The position numbers were made by a program, and so were the translations under genes. Below the pieces are notes generated by a model. The model ran no database searches and was not told the DNA's origin. It saw nothing but the letters and a program-made list of their open reading frames with translations. A stretch of 64,000 nt of DNA. Source: Xiphydria camelus. Lineage: Eukaryota; Arthropoda; Insecta; Hymenoptera; Xiphydriidae. Of the stretch, positions 33,149 through 45,502 are shown one piece after another. How positions within the stretch are numbered: the first letter of the stretch is position 1; each line of letters begins with the position of its first letter. The stretch covers positions 5,964,501 through 6,028,500 of the forward strand of contig OY783200.1 of assembly GCA_963678675.1 (NCBI GenBank), written 5' to 3'.

Positions 33149-33729
33149 CCTTCCCCTCTATAATACCACCAGTACCTATATAGTGGAAAAAATATGAAAA
33201 CTTAAACGCGGCAAGTTCTTTTTTATGAAAATTTGTTTATAAATTTTTTGTCGTCGAATTTGTTAGTAACATTTGATTTACAATAATTCTCCTTTGAAAT
33301 GATGCCTTTTATTTTTTATATATAAATCTTGAACATGGTGATCTTAATTGATTTCTAATCTTTTTTGGAGAGTTAGGTATTTACCAAATTTTATATCTCC
33401 GTAAAAACAAGTTGAATCCGATAAAGGTGATGAAGGCCTGTGCACACCGTTCCATTTATAATTATTAATAGAACCTTAAAAGATTTTATTTATTCCATGG
33501 TGGAAAAAATGTCTACCACTGTCTACGCAAACTACTATGCTAATCCTATGTATTAACTACACCCCCCCCCCCCCCAATTACGCGATAAATTACACAAACA
33601 ATTATCAAAATACCCGGTATGGAACAAATCTTAGTTTCGCGTGAACTTAAAGTTGTTTACACGTAGGATGATTTAAACGTACTGTGAAAGAGCTCTGAGA
33701 CGACTGAAACCGATTCCATAAACAGCTTA
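33149..33729. other. Gene-free stretch with a C homopolymer
   Basis: AT-rich sequence with a run of about 15 C at about 33561-33575. No gene recognised. Confidence 0.4.
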
Positions 33730-33908
33730 TGACGGCTTTACACGCTTGTCAAGTATCGGCAAGCGTTCACAAGCCTCAAGTAACTACAAGCGCATTTGGA
33801 AGTCATTTACATGCTTGCCAAGCCTCGCCAAGCATCCACAAGCCCCAAGCGCATTTGGAAGTCATTTACATGCTTGTGAATACGTCAGTGTGTTCCGAGC
33901 GGGCAAGC

Positions 33909-36900
33909 ATGGCGGACGCGGATACAGAACTTGTTGCGGCTGCTGCTTGTGGTTTGTCATTTTTTTATTTACAATTGAAGCAGAGTGAAAGAAGAAAAGC
34001 CCGACGAAGGAGAAGATGGTGGATGATAAAAATTCATAAAAATCGTACCAGGTAACTATTAAATCATTTCATTATATTTAACTCGTAGTAAAAATAACGT
34101 AGTGATCAGACAGGGTTCAATGGACCCCGCGCAGAAGAAACAGTTGCCATATTTGCGTTCTTTTTGATGTATTGACTTAAACGTTGAACTGTAATTTAGT
34201 GTAAGACTTCCTCTTTATAATCTAATAATTTTGTTCTCCTTTTTTAAATTTTTTATGTTTTTGAAAAACTGCAGAAGTAAATTCTTTCAGAAATTTGAAT
34301 TTTTTCAAAAAAATATTCATCAAAATTTCCATTTTTGAGATAGAGCAAAAAACTTCCTGCGTTTTACTCTCAAAATGGTACAAGCCCCGTCCCGCTTCAG
34401 TTGACCCACCCTCTAAAATAATTATTAAATGAATTGTAAAGTTACTGCTGCCTTATATTTTGTCTAGGCTGAAATGTAATGTTTTGTAGTACACTGCATG
34501 GCACAATATGTTTCATAATGTACAATTGTAAACTAAAATCAGAATTGAAGAAAATAACGCTTTTGGTCATATTTTATCCGCCGGCTATTTTGAGCATTTC
34601 GAGCATTATATATGAATTAATTATTTAATTTTATTTGTAAAAGAATTCCTTTTGCATATGAAATGAACAAATGCTCGTCCCAACTTCGTTTCGGACTCAA
34701 TATTTTCCTAATACACCAAGGAATTCATGGTTAACATTTCGTTAAAAACAAAAATGGCGTATTTCAGAGAATTAAATATTTGTAGAATAAACTAATTTTT
34801 TTCATATTATTCTCTTGTTTAGAAATGATATCTATTTTTTCCACTAAGTTCAGATTATAAGGAGCATTTTTTGTATAACGAATGTTTTTCTTAGAGTTCA
34901 TTTAGTAGGAGAAAATTAGGTATACCTTTCACAAGATTAGAAAATATGAGAAATTTCAATAAATGTTAGGACGAAAACGCAATGTTGGATTAAAAAGAAA
35001 TTTGAAAATTTATTAAAAATAGTAAAGTGCCTACTACAGAAAAAAAATTACAACACAATCTGTGACTCCAAGGTCGGCAGCATTTTAAGATGATATGGAA
35101 TCCCCCATATATATTTCATTAGTATGGGGTCCACTGGACCCGTGTCACCACTACGGGTTAATGTTCAGGTTACCCTTAACTACTCCCACAATATTTATAG
35201 TACATTATGCTATATTTTGTTACAGACAATTTATGGAAAATAAATTTAGTGAACTTTTATATGAACCATCTGGAGAGTTCGATAACTTTTGCCGTATGAG
35301 CTATACTGATTTCGAGGTTTTACTAAACAAAATATCACCAATAATTTCCAAGCAAGATACAGGCTTCAGAGAAGCAATACCAGCTAAATATCGTCTTGCG
35401 ATAGCACTACGATTTTTAGCATCTGGTGACTCCTACAGGAGTCTACACTACTTGTTTAAAGTATCCGTTCCAAGCATATCGAAAATTATTTCTGAAGTTT
35501 GCCGAGCTCTTAATGAAGTTTTGAAGGATGAAGTAAAGGTAAGTTTGTGAAATAAAACAGTAATTTTCATTCATTTCAGTTTAATAAGAATCATATCAAA
35601 TCTGTACCATATGATATTGAGCTTGATAATATTTATTACTTAAATTAGTAACTCAATATTTAAATTGAAGTATTACGAATCAACATTGTCACATGTTTTC
35701 AAAAACGCCGCATTTATAATGTTGCGCTTCGACAATGACGCGGGCTGGATTATTTCATCTGATACGATAATGGGATGCGAGGGTTTAGTTGATGGAGCTT
35801 GGGGATCTTCACTTGCTATGATCGGGATGGGCTGATAACAAGAGGTTTTTGTACATGAAGAGCGGTTTGATGTAAAAGCACTAGCGACTGATAGGGGTGT
35901 AGAATAATATTGGGGATATGGTGTATAACGTGTAAATGACCTTTGGTTGATTCTTTCTATAAATAACCCATTGATTTGGTACATTAGCATTTTCCGTTCA
36001 TCATTTGGCAGTTCGCGCAGCTTTGTAGCCAACAGCTTAGAATATAAATCGCAATCATCGTCTTCTTGAACACGCTTGCTTTCACTTTGCCTTTGACCTA
36101 AAGCATTTGTAAGTTGGACGAATGCTGCGGCCATTTGCTGTTCAGGCACTTTAGGAGAAGGACGAGTACGAGATCGAGATCTCGGAGTAGACGTCGATGG
36201 TAGGGTGGATGTATGAAATGTGTTATGGTGTGTTTGCGAAGAATCATTTGCTGCCTCTTCCGTTTCTTCAGGCTCTGCATTTGCTTGTGATTGCTAAAAA
36301 ACATGAATGATTAAAACTTACTCTTACAGTTTATTTATCTTGTTACAGATGCCCGCAACAGCAGAAGGATCGCTGGCTATAGAAGAAGGATTTAGGAACA
36401 AATTTCCACACTGCGTAGGTTCACTGGACGGCAAGCATGTGATTATAGAAAGCCCATCTCATAGCGGAACAGAGTATTTCAATTATAAGAGAACTTTTAG
36501 CATCGTTCTTTTGGCATTAGTGGACAGCCAATATAAATTTATATTTGCAGACATAGGAAGTCAGGGGAGAATTAGTGATGGTGGAGTTTTTAACAAATCA
36601 TTATTATGGCAAAGAATGTCCACAAACGAGATTAATTTTCCCCCGCCATGTCCACTTCCAGGATCGGATATTGATGTGCCATACATAATTTTAGCTGATG
36701 GTGCTTTTGCACTGAGTATGCACGTAATGAAGCCCTATCCTGGAAACCATGACGTAGGTTCACAATAAAGGATCTTTAACCAAACCTTATCCAGATCCCG
36801 GGTTGTAGTAGAAAATACGTTTGGAATTTTAACCTCAGTGTTTCGAATTTTCCGACGCCCTATTGCTTTAGAACCACAAATTGTGTCGGAAATTACAATG

Positions 36901-37146
36901 ACTTGTGTATTACTGCATAACTATTTGAGGACGAGTAAAACTTCTTCAAATAGATATACTCCTCCGGGATCGTTTGACGTATATGATAGTAATGGCAATC
37001 AGATCACACCTGGTTCATGGCGAAGATATAACAACGAATACAATGCAATGAAAGATTTGCCGTCTGTACCACGAAGATCTCCTTTGAATGCGAGACAAAT
37101 CAGGGAAGAATTTACTTCATATTTTTATAGAAATGTGTGTGTATGA
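33909..37146 (+). pseudogene. PIF/Harbinger transposase, one premature stop
   Basis: Exons 33909-34051, 35226-35538 and 36349-37146 join with correct phases (418 codons in all). Exon 1 has the basic RRRRRWWMIK start. Exon 2 carries FCRMSYTDFEVLL and the HTH-like YRLAIALRFLA. Exon 3 carries the nuclease core: VGSLDGKHV (first Asp), FADIGSQGRISDGGVF (second), LADGAFALSMHVMKPY, and RVVVENTFGIL (the Glu). A single TAA at 36766-36768, between GSQ and RIFNQTL, separates the last acidic residue from the rest. Apart from that stop the gene looks whole. The enzyme would act in the nucleus with the MADF partner encoded opposite. Confidence 0.85.
34082..35157. mobile_element. 1076-bp piggyBac-like element in transposase intron 1
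   Basis: TTAA lies on both sides (34078-34081 and 35158-35161). Both ends share CGTAGT followed by a TGGACCCC box about 35-40 bp in. Removing it restores a 94-bp intron, the size normal for this genome. No transposase frame remains. A segment inside (34330-34380) is shared in inverted form with 20850-20905. Confidence 0.75.
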
Positions 37147-39319
37147 GGAATGATGTAAGACAATCTAAATTGGAAATAAATGAATCATAGTTAAGCTTCT
37201 TTTTACTTACCGTTTCTGTATTGATACCATCGTTACAGGTATAGACTGGCAATAAAAATGTCTCCATTGTTTGGTATGCGAACCAAACCGGTTCGTATAT
37301 ATCTCCGGCACCTGCAACGAAGCACACATAATTACAACCAATGCCTCTCCTCCTACTTTCATGTTACACCTGATAAGTTATTTCGAAATCACATACAAAT
37401 ACCCAATTTTATTTAAGAAAGTCTAGAAACCTCGAAATACATCGAAGGAAAACAATATTTAAAAAAATGCAGTTGATGATTGTAACTTATTTTTGGGCCA
37501 CCCTGTATACATGAATCTGCCATAAATAAACAAATAGTACTTAATATCACTCTATATAAAGGCGTGTATACTGAACATTGGAAAATATCACAAGATCATT
37601 ACTATTTACTCAAGGTTAACCCTAAAAGCACTTTTAGCAACTTTCTAACTGCTGTAACTTCGTAAATATGAATTTGACCACAAAATCGTAACAGACCTTT
37701 TCTTTTTAAAATGACCCAGGTAATATAAATATGTACTTTTTAAAACAAAATTTATATTTCTTCAAAACTTGTTTAAACAAATGCGTTTTAAACAATAACA
37801 TTTCACTCGAACGCAAAATCAATAGCGATATTCCTATTCTACGGGTGAAAATACATAAGACAAACTTTTATTTATCCTTTGCACTTCAAACCCCAATGAG
37901 AGGTCAACATGGAAAATATTCTAACACATTTTTTGCATTTTTTACAGATATCCGGCAATTATTTTGTCGGACAATAATTCCACTGCATTGTAAACTTAAT
38001 TTCACACAAAATGAAAAAAAAAAAGTAATGTTGGTAATGATGTCAACATGCTTCATAAAAATGACATGTTCAGAGTGTCGGACTGGACATACCCGGCAGA
38101 AAACTTGTCGGACAATGTTACCGTTTGATTTCATAAATATTTATCTTACTTCGGGCAAAGAATCAGATTGTTGGTCATCAATAAACAAAATTCATAAAAT
38201 TGACATATTTGTTAATTAATATCGCGAAACTCCGGCGGAAACCAGACTTTTCGCAAATAAAAAAGCTGGCAGATTCGGCAAAATGAAGATGCTCACAAAG
38301 TTTCAGAGGAGTGGTAATCAATTTTTTTTTCTTATGAGGGATCCCTTACTATTAGAGATGTGCGATGTTACCCAACGAAGCATCGATCATGAAATTCACG
38401 CAGACATTTGTTTAGGCAACCGCAACGGCTCCTCGACCCTTTCTCCACTTTCACTAGACTCGCGGGATGGCATGAGCACCCTTTGTCCTCCGTCACCGTC
38501 TGCGGTCGACCTATCCATGGACGAGAAGAAGCACGTTGCCCTGCCATAAATTAAGCCATTGAGACGCGCATAGGGATGTCGGCGTATCCGCGTCTCTCCG
38601 GAGCCTTTCGCACGGTTTTACTCTTCCACTTTTTCGAAACTTTCCTCTTGCATCGTGGAATAGAAAAAACCCGCCCTTCTGCCGAAGCGTACCCCCGCCT
38701 TGCGAATTTGTATTATTTAGCTCATTATATTTATTTCTTAAATAAAACCGACAAAATGACAGAAATTGGAAAAATCGATTTCTTCTATTTTCTGGAAAAT
38801 ACATCGATGTCATATAGATTGCATCGAACTCGCAAATATCGTTTAAAAGAAGAGATTATCTCGGAAAAAACCATCGATTTTTAGTAATCGATGAATAATC
38901 GCACATCCATAGTAAGCACATCCCATTCGTACTACGAATTTATCTAACTACTACTGCTAAACAAATGTTAAGACCCTTTCAGAATAAAGGACATGCAGTT
39001 AGTTCTGTTATTATACTGCTAGGTGGGTAGGTTACTGTTCTTATTAATATGGCAAATAAAAGTGATACATACCTGCACCGGAACGGAAAGATTCCTGTTT
39101 CTTTTTCAGATGTTTGCGGAAACTTGTCATCAGTATTTCCTTCTTACTTTTTAATTCTTTCACTGGCTTCTGCGTTAATTCACTAAGATGAGTCCAGGCA
39201 TCTGCCACTTTCTTTTTATCCTTATGATTCTTATCCTTCGGATTCCATATGCAAGGTTCACCTTGATAATACTCCAGAAAGGATATAGTTTCCTCGTTCG
39301 ACCAGCCACTCTTTTCCAT
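35673..39319 (-). CDS. MADF-domain partner protein of the Harbinger element (322 aa)
   Basis: Three minus-strand exons in agreeing phase: 39319-39073, 37311-37211, 36293-35673. Exon 1 encodes a MADF-type domain, MEKSGWSNEETISFLEYYQ, then WNPKDKNHKDKKKVADAW and ELKSKKEILMTSFRKHLKK. Exon 2 gives YEPVWFAYQTMETFL. Exon 3 has a serine/threonine- and arginine-rich linker and ends with a BESS-like helix pair around LYSKLLATKLRELPNDERK and MLMYQINGLFIE. Such proteins bind transposon ends and bring in the transposase. Exon 3 lies inside the second intron of the transposase on the other strand, so the two genes interlock. No stop or frameshift is seen, unlike the transposase. Confidence 0.8.
37320..39070. 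other. Repeat-swollen intron of the MADF gene
   Basis: This intron is 1761 bp, far above the usual 50-100 bp. It holds GTCGGACAAT-type words (37960-38120), and GATGTGCGAT at 38354 with an inverse ATCGCACATC near 38896 that could mark a hAT-like insertion. I could not prove a target duplication. Open frames here look accidental. Confidence 0.35.
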
Positions 39320-39389
39320 TACGAAAAAATACGTAGAGTACGTTCGTCCGTCCGTCGCGAGATCACAAGCGAAACTAAACGCCTACTAG

Positions 39390-40385
39390 TACAGTAGACA
39401 GGCTGAGAAAATCGACTTTTCCTCACTTGTGCCCATTTCGAGGCCTTTTCCAGCCTATTCTGCCGATATCTGGTGACACCGACCGGGAGTCTGCAGACTG
39501 TCAAAAGATTGCTTCGTCCAAAGTGGGTCCTTTTTCCAAACTGATGAACGCAACGTGAAATGAGCCGTCTATACTTCTCTTTATTTTATTTTGAGAAATG
39601 GGCATTCGTGAGAAAAAGTAGTATATGTAATTCGGCGGAAAAAAATCCTCAGATTTTTAAGCCTTCCGCGAGCCTCGTCCCCCCACCATGCCTCGTGTGG
39701 CGACTTAATTAAATACAGTCTAAAAAACCTCGGATCTCCGCCTAATAACATAACATAGGTATTATTGTTGTCCACTTTCATTTACAAGAGTGTCCGATTT
39801 CAATTTTTCTTCTTTTGAAATACTCGGAAAAATGTATAGAACAAAAGTTACATAAAGCCAAAGTGTGTTTTTCAATTTTTAATAAAAATGTAATTTTTGT
39901 ACTGCTTCTTTTTACATTTCTCGACAACTATTGAGAAGTTATCGAAACATGCTACGGAAAAAATTTATAGAATTTCAAGACGAAACGATTGGTTATAATA
40001 TCATTTTGTTACGATGAATAATTCTGAAGATATTGCATTTTGTATATACATACGCACTGTAGCGCTCGCGCGCTCTTATAAACAAATGCCTCTAACTTCA
40101 CTAAAAATTGATATTTTTCGATGATTTTTGTTTTGTTTTAAAGGTAATGAAATATTGCAATCACATCAGAAACAAAAACTTGTCAATTTTCCGGTTTTAG
40201 GCCAGTTATTGAGCGTCAAAAATGCATTTACTCGTTTTAATAGCAAAAACGCTCGAGCAATAACAGATTATTTCTCTCTGACGCATGAACTCACGTCGCG
40301 TTATCCTTGTCGCACCTGCGAGAAACGCTAAACTCGAGCTTCTCGACTCCGAAAAGAAGCAATACTCATAGTGAAGAGGCATTTG
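39390..40385. repeat. Gene-free right part of the Harbinger element
   Basis: No frame with a known motif. 39925-40045 is a second copy of the 120-bp repeat at 21935-22055 (shared GAATTTCAAGACGAAACGAT). Confidence 0.5.
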
Positions 40386-40776
40386 TTTACAAGAACGCCC
40401 TTTGATCTGTGTTCAAAAACCGACACTCGGTCGGATCGGCACAAGCCAAGCCAAGACAAGCCAAACGCCCCCGTTCACACGCTTGTGCTTGTGGATGCTT
40501 TCCGAGTCTTGGCAAGCATGTAAACGGCGACCAGCTTCTCCAAGCTCGCGCAAGCGGCCGCAAGACAACCCAAACACCCCTGTTCACACGCTTGTGCTTG
40601 TGGATGCATGCCGAGGCTTGGCAAGCGTGTAAAGGCCCCATTTACAGATAAGCCTGCATGTTTACATAAACATAGCCGGCTGGAGTCATTCATAGCGTGG
40701 AGCGGAAAGAAAGTTTACGGGACACCCTAGAATCCAATACATTCCTACTGATCCCTTCCCGGGACATTCCCCTGAC

Positions 40777-41912
40777 CTGGGTGAACCAGGTTAAACGTCA
40801 TTAATTTTGATGTGTTATAGAACAACAAAAATAAGGTAGGCTTTCATAAGAGAATTTGTTTAAAAAATGTTTACTAACAAAGATACAGGGTATCAAAGTT
40901 GTGGAAAAAAAATGGTTTTCTCATCATAACTTCTAAACCACTGGACCGATTTCCATGAAATTTGGCACACAGACTAATGTAGTACACCTCTAAGTAATGA
41001 TTAAAATTATTTAAAAAATTTTCCAGTGGCGTAGATACTGGGGGCAGGGTACCCCTTTTCCTCCTCCCGATTTTCGGCGCCACTGAATATTTTACAAAGA
41101 AAATTGAATTTTTGGGTTTCTTGTTTAATTTAAAAAGAAAAATTACCCTTACAAATTTTTGGTTTATGGCTTCGTTTTTGAGATATTTGAATTTATAGGG
41201 CTGCAGACAGGCCAAAACTTATTATTAAACTACCAAGAAAATACGATATGAGGCCAAAACTATTTAAAAAATGTTATTACTGACTAAATATCAAAGATAT
41301 GAAAAAAATAAATTAATAAATAATCAAATTAAATATAAATTTTAAAAAATTATTTATTTAATTATTTCTTTATTCGTATCTTTGATGCATGTCTAGTCAG
41401 TAATAACATGTTTTAAACAGTTTTGGCCTCTGATATTGTATTTTCTTGGTAGTTCAATCATAAGTTTTGGCCTGTCTGCAGCCCTATAAATTCAAATATC
41501 TCAAAAACCAGGCCATAAACCAAAAATTTGTAAGGGTAATTTTTCTTTTTAAATTAAACATGAAATTCAAAAATTCAATTTTCTTTGTAAAATATCCAGT
41601 GGCGCCGAAAATCAGGAGGGGGAAAAAGGGGGTACCGGCCCCCAGTATCTACGCCACTGGAAAATTTTAAAAATAATTTTAATCATTACTTAGAGGTGTA
41701 CTACATTAGTCTGTGTGCGAAATTTCGCGGAAATCGGTCCGCTGGTTTAGAAGTTATGATGAGAAAACCATTTTTTTCCCACAACTTTGACACCCTGTAT
41801 CTTGGTTAGTAAACATTTTTGAAAAAAATTTTCTTATGAAAGTCTACTTTATTTTTATTGTTCTACAACATATCAAAATTAATGACGTTTAATTTGGGGT
41901 TCACTCTGTATA
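40777..41912. repeat. 1.1-kb foldback (two arms of about 550 bp)
   Basis: The sequence from about 40777 to 41320 returns as an inverted copy up to about 41912, with an AT-rich centre near 41330. Both arms contain the frame MACLQPYKFKYLKN (minus in the left arm, plus in the right), an effect of the palindrome. The outer ends show GGGTGAACC and its inverse. A transcript would form one very long hairpin. Confidence 0.85.
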
Positions 41913-41945
41913 TTTTCTACAATTTAGAAACACAGATTCGTCTCA

Positions 41946-42186
41946 TATCGCTCATGGACTGCAACAGTGGCATAACTCAAAATTGGAATTTTCCCAAGAG
42001 ACGACTTTAAAAGTTGAATTATTATATTATACGAGCGTTGACCATTTGCTGCCAAATCATGATAATTATGATAATCTGGCAGCAAATGGTCACAACGCTC
42101 GTATAATATAATAATTCAACTTTTAAAGTCGTCTCTTGGGGAAAATTCCAATTTTGAATTATGCCACTGTTGCAGCCCATGAGCAA
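41946..42186. repeat. 241-bp near-perfect hairpin MITE
   Basis: CTGCAACAGTGGCATAACTC (left) to CACTGTTGCAGC (right): the arms match over more than 100 bp around a short centre at about 42053-42070 (ATGATAATTATGATAAT). It lies about 30 bp after the larger foldback. No coding content. Confidence 0.85.
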
Positions 42187-42449
42187 TATATTTCAGCATT
42201 TTATACCATCATAGTAATATCTTAATACGGGGATAAAATTTCTAAATACCATTTTTAGCATTGCTGTCTATTTGGGATACCTACGGATAGTATTTCATCA
42301 TTCTATTAGATCCGATCAATTACTAATCAGATTCTGGAAGAAACAATAATGAAACTGTGTCAACAGTGTCTACTATTGTAAAGAACGTAATATATATTCC
42401 AATCGATCCACTTTCAATTTACAAATTTTGGAACTCGAAGAATTAGTCA

Positions 42450-42864
42450 GATTTATTATTACTACCAATCGCAAATACTACAATTTATTAATTGAAAGCA
42501 AGTTTGTCAGAATATCATCCGCGAAGGAAGCAGAATTGCATCTATATAATATCGCTGTTATATCTGCAATCATTTGACAGAATATTAAGCAGGCAACATT
42601 CGTGACGATTTAAAGAACATCTTTGAAGTATTCACAAACATTGTCTCTCTAATATTTAATTAGTCAAATTTATTATTACTACCGATCATAGACATGAAAA
42701 TTCGTTTATTGAAAGCAGGTTTATCAGAATATCATCCGCGATGGAAGCAGAATGTTATCTATACGATAAAGTTGTTATATTTGCAATCGCCTGACCGAAT
42801 ATTAAACAAACAATATTCGTGAAGATTCAAAGAACATCTCTGAAATATTCACAAATATTGTCTA
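42450..42864. repeat. Diverged tandem duplication, period about 217 bp
   Basis: The block with CAGAATATCATCCGCGA and GAACATCT at about 42507-42650 recurs at about 42725-42864. Identity is moderate, so the duplication is old. No gene. Confidence 0.6.
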
Positions 42865-42945
42865 CTAGCGACTCGTCCCGGCTTTGCACGGATAGATTGT
42901 GGATTGATTTTGGCCGTCATTTGACGAATTTTTAGCAGATATCTA

Positions 42946-43168
42946 CAGGGTGTCCCAGAAAATACACGCCAGCGTAGCGGGTTGCATATCGGTAGACGCA
43001 CCCGATCCAAGATGATTCTCTAAAATTCGGTGGTAATGCCGACAGCCCAGACACGAACCGAATAGACGTTCCAGTCCGAAAGACATCGGTCATCTCAATA
43101 ATGGTGAATGTGACAGACGTTCCGTATAGTTTGATAATCGTTTGGCGTGTGTTTTCTGGGACACCCTG
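42946..43168. mobile_element. 223-bp TA-flanked MITE inside the Helitron
   Basis: Ends CAGGGTGTCCCAGAAAA and TTTTCTGGGACACCCTG are exact inverses, with TA on each side (42944-42945 and 43169-43170). This points to mariner/Tc1-type mobilisation. The interior is also found at 29640-29830 without ends. Confidence 0.85.
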
Positions 43169-43240
43169 TATAGGTAGGGAGCCATGCTACGCTAAAAAAA
43201 TACATGTATTTAATTTAAATTGGAAAGTATATTTCTTTTA

Positions 43241-43480
43241 TTAATTTATCTTAAGGCCAGCGGATAGACAATGTTTTTTATTTTTTTTTTTGGTGTGCCA
43301 ACTCTGGAGCAAGCCACATACAATTTGCCGTGTGAAAAAAATGAATTTATCCAAATTTAAGCCATCAATAGTCAACGATTGCTCTTGTGCTTTGTTAATG
43401 GTAATAGCAAAAGCAAGACGCAAAGGGAACTAGAGCCGCTTGAATTCGAATGCTAAATCGTTGGAAATCATAGGAAAATG
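43241..43480 (-). pseudogene. Helitron helicase C-terminal fragment
   Basis: The minus-strand frame reads MRLAFAITINKAQEQSLTID, then LNLDKFIFF, matching the last motif of Pif1-like helicases (RLAFAITINKAQGQ in the family). The following LYVACSRV-like part is shifted in frame. The Rep nuclease part is absent. Confidence 0.75.
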
Positions 43481-44167
43481 AGTACGTCTTCGCCTTTGAA
43501 TTTACCAGTGATGATTGTTGCCTCGATTAAATTTGGTTGGCACTAAGAGGTTTTTCGTGTAACTGATTTGGAATATTATGTCAGATGTAAGAAATTCCAA
43601 ATGAAGGTCATGGTCAAGGTCAAATCCAATATCACCATTGTATAGCCACGGGAAAATCCTAAACCCTACTATCAAAAAGAACTTTTATAGGGCCCATAGC
43701 TTTCATGGTACGAAGCCGAACTGTACTTGACCTCAATTTGACCTCCGCTGACCATAAAGGTCACATGAAAAAAATGGTCAAGGACATATTTGAACGTGAA
43801 ATTTCCCGCTCTTTTCATTTCCGGTATCAAAACTAGGAGTTCCCATTTAAAAAGATTAATTTTACCTTGATATGACCTTGAAGGTCATGGTCAAGGTCAA
43901 ATCCAATATTACCATTGGGTAGCCAGGGAAAAATCCTAAAAGTTTTGTATGAAACATTTTTCTCTAAAATGATTTCCCGCTGAGATAATCAGCCGTTCCG
44001 GGACTTTTTGAATACCCTGTATAAGATTTACTAACTCAAAAACCTTCGCGGGCATGCGTCCAATCATTCCCCAAAGTTTCATCGCAATCGGGTGAACGGT
44101 TTAGGAAGGCATAAGAGAGATACAGACAGACAGACAAACATTCATTTTTATATATACAGAAGATAGA

Positions 44168-45055
44168 TTTGATATCTGATCACAAATATACCAGTAATGT
44201 CGTATAGATATTCTAAATATTATGAAATGTTTTCGAATGTCCCAACGATGTTTCCTAAATTCTTTGTAGTGTGGGTATTGAGCGATATAAATATGATGTA
44301 ATCAGATAGAAGATTTGTCTAGCGTCGCCTGTCGCTTTTTTTTACCAGGGATGCCCTCAAGATCAATCTCGAATATTTCGTCACCGAATTAATGCTTTCA
44401 GTTATTCAGCTGTCTCAAGAGCTACACAGGTGTCAAATATGTTTAATCTTGTGTTGATAAAGGTTTCAAGTGTGGTGGCAGAATATTTCACTCGGGCATT
44501 CTTCATCCGCTTTCCTAAGAGCAGCAAGTAGTGGTGGAGTAAGTAGAAGAAGTAATCGACGAAACCCCTGCGAAATAAGTTCAATAACAGTTATCAGTTA
44601 CCGATAAAAGGAAAACAATTTCCGCTCTCATTCCTCATTATATTAATTCCGCAGGCTTTTAGAACAATTTATTTCTAATATAATCGTACCCAATTCTTGT
44701 ATCTCATTCATATTCGCCCAAATATCAATCCTACATAAATCGTTCGCATACTGAGCATCTATACATGCAATATGTCATACATCGTTCGTACTTTATAGAT
44801 GGACATCTTCAATCACGGATAATTACACCGGCCTACAAATTTTAACTTTTGATGTGTAAACATCTATTACGGCGGTATGAGGGTAAATCTCGGGAAATGG
44901 GACGGAAATGTGAAAGCGGATGTGACATCATAACCCATGCGCAGTGATTAGTGCGCAGCTACTTCAGCGCTTGCGGCCTAAGGTGGCATTACATTTTCAT
45001 GTCGATGATGTCGATATAGCAAATCACTATACAACCTACTACTAGCGTAGCTAGC
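44168..45055. other. Stretch without recognisable gene
   Basis: AT-rich sequence with no motif-bearing frame and no clear repeat structure. Confidence 0.4.
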
Positions 45056-45058
45056 ATT

Positions 45059-45394
45059 AGGTGCCCATAGACACAGAGTTCGAACTGTCGGTATTGGAAC
45101 GGCGCGGTTCAAACTGGCAGTTTTATCTTTCAGTTAGTGGGCATTGCCACGCACCAGATCAACTGTCAGACTTACCTGTCAGTCCAGAGCGACGGGAAAA
45201 ACTGCCGCCGTCCACTGCTTATGGCCAACTGGCTTAACACGCTTAACGTTGCCTGTGGCGGTTCAACCTGTCAGTTTTAACCGCGGATTTCTATTCTGCG
45301 TTAGTGGACGACGACGGTTTCAACCGGCAGATAAAACCGGTGGTTCAAACAGGCGGTTCAAACGACAGTTCGAACTCTGTGTCTATGGGCACCT
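45059..45394. mobile_element. 336-bp MITE with 31-bp perfect inverted ends
   Basis: AGGTGCCCATAGACACAGAG and its inverse form the ends, extended to 31 bp without mismatch. ATT lies on both sides (45056-45058 and 45395-45397). The interior is rich in GGTTCAAAC-type words. A 3-bp duplication suggests a Harbinger/ISL2EU-like relation. Confidence 0.85.
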
Positions 45395-45502
45395 ATTGGT
45401 GAGGCACACAAGCCTAGTCACTTTCTCCTCGCTTTCCCACACGCTCCGTAAACAGCTAACACTTGTATCTCTGTCTATATAATCTATATATGTATGTATA
45501 TA

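Larger units (their letters stand above)
33730..40640. mobile_element. PIF/Harbinger element, 6.9 kb, both genes present
   Basis: Left end TGACGGCTTTACACGCTTG and right end (inverse) TGGGGCCTTTACACGCTTG enclose two genes: a transposase on plus (33909-37146) and a MADF protein on minus (39319-35673). The sub-terminal regions hold repeated GCTTGGCAAGC and CACGCTTGTG words. The outside bases are TTA on the left and TTT on the right, close to the expected TWA duplication. A 1076-bp TTAA element is inserted inside the first transposase intron, and the long MADF intron is also swollen by repeats. Confidence 0.75.
42865..44167 (-). mobile_element. Helitron with helicase remnant, 1.3 kb
   Basis: On the minus strand the element starts TC (44167, preceded by A) with ATAAAAATGAATGTTTGTCT and ends with a GC-rich hairpin, AAAGCCGGGACGAGTCGCTAG, followed by T: the A/TC...CTRR/T layout of Helitrons. 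It shares start, middle and end with 49701-50398. It contains part of a Helitron helicase and a 223-bp MITE. Confidence 0.8.

Noticed and set aside
37731..38219. 162-codon plus-strand frame in the MADF intron
   Set aside because: Low-complexity AT-rich translation without a motif; lies in a repeat-swollen intron.
38350..38910. hAT-like element with GATGTGCGAT ends
   Set aside because: The ends match for only about ten bases and no 8-bp target duplication was found, so it is mentioned only as a possibility in the intron entry.
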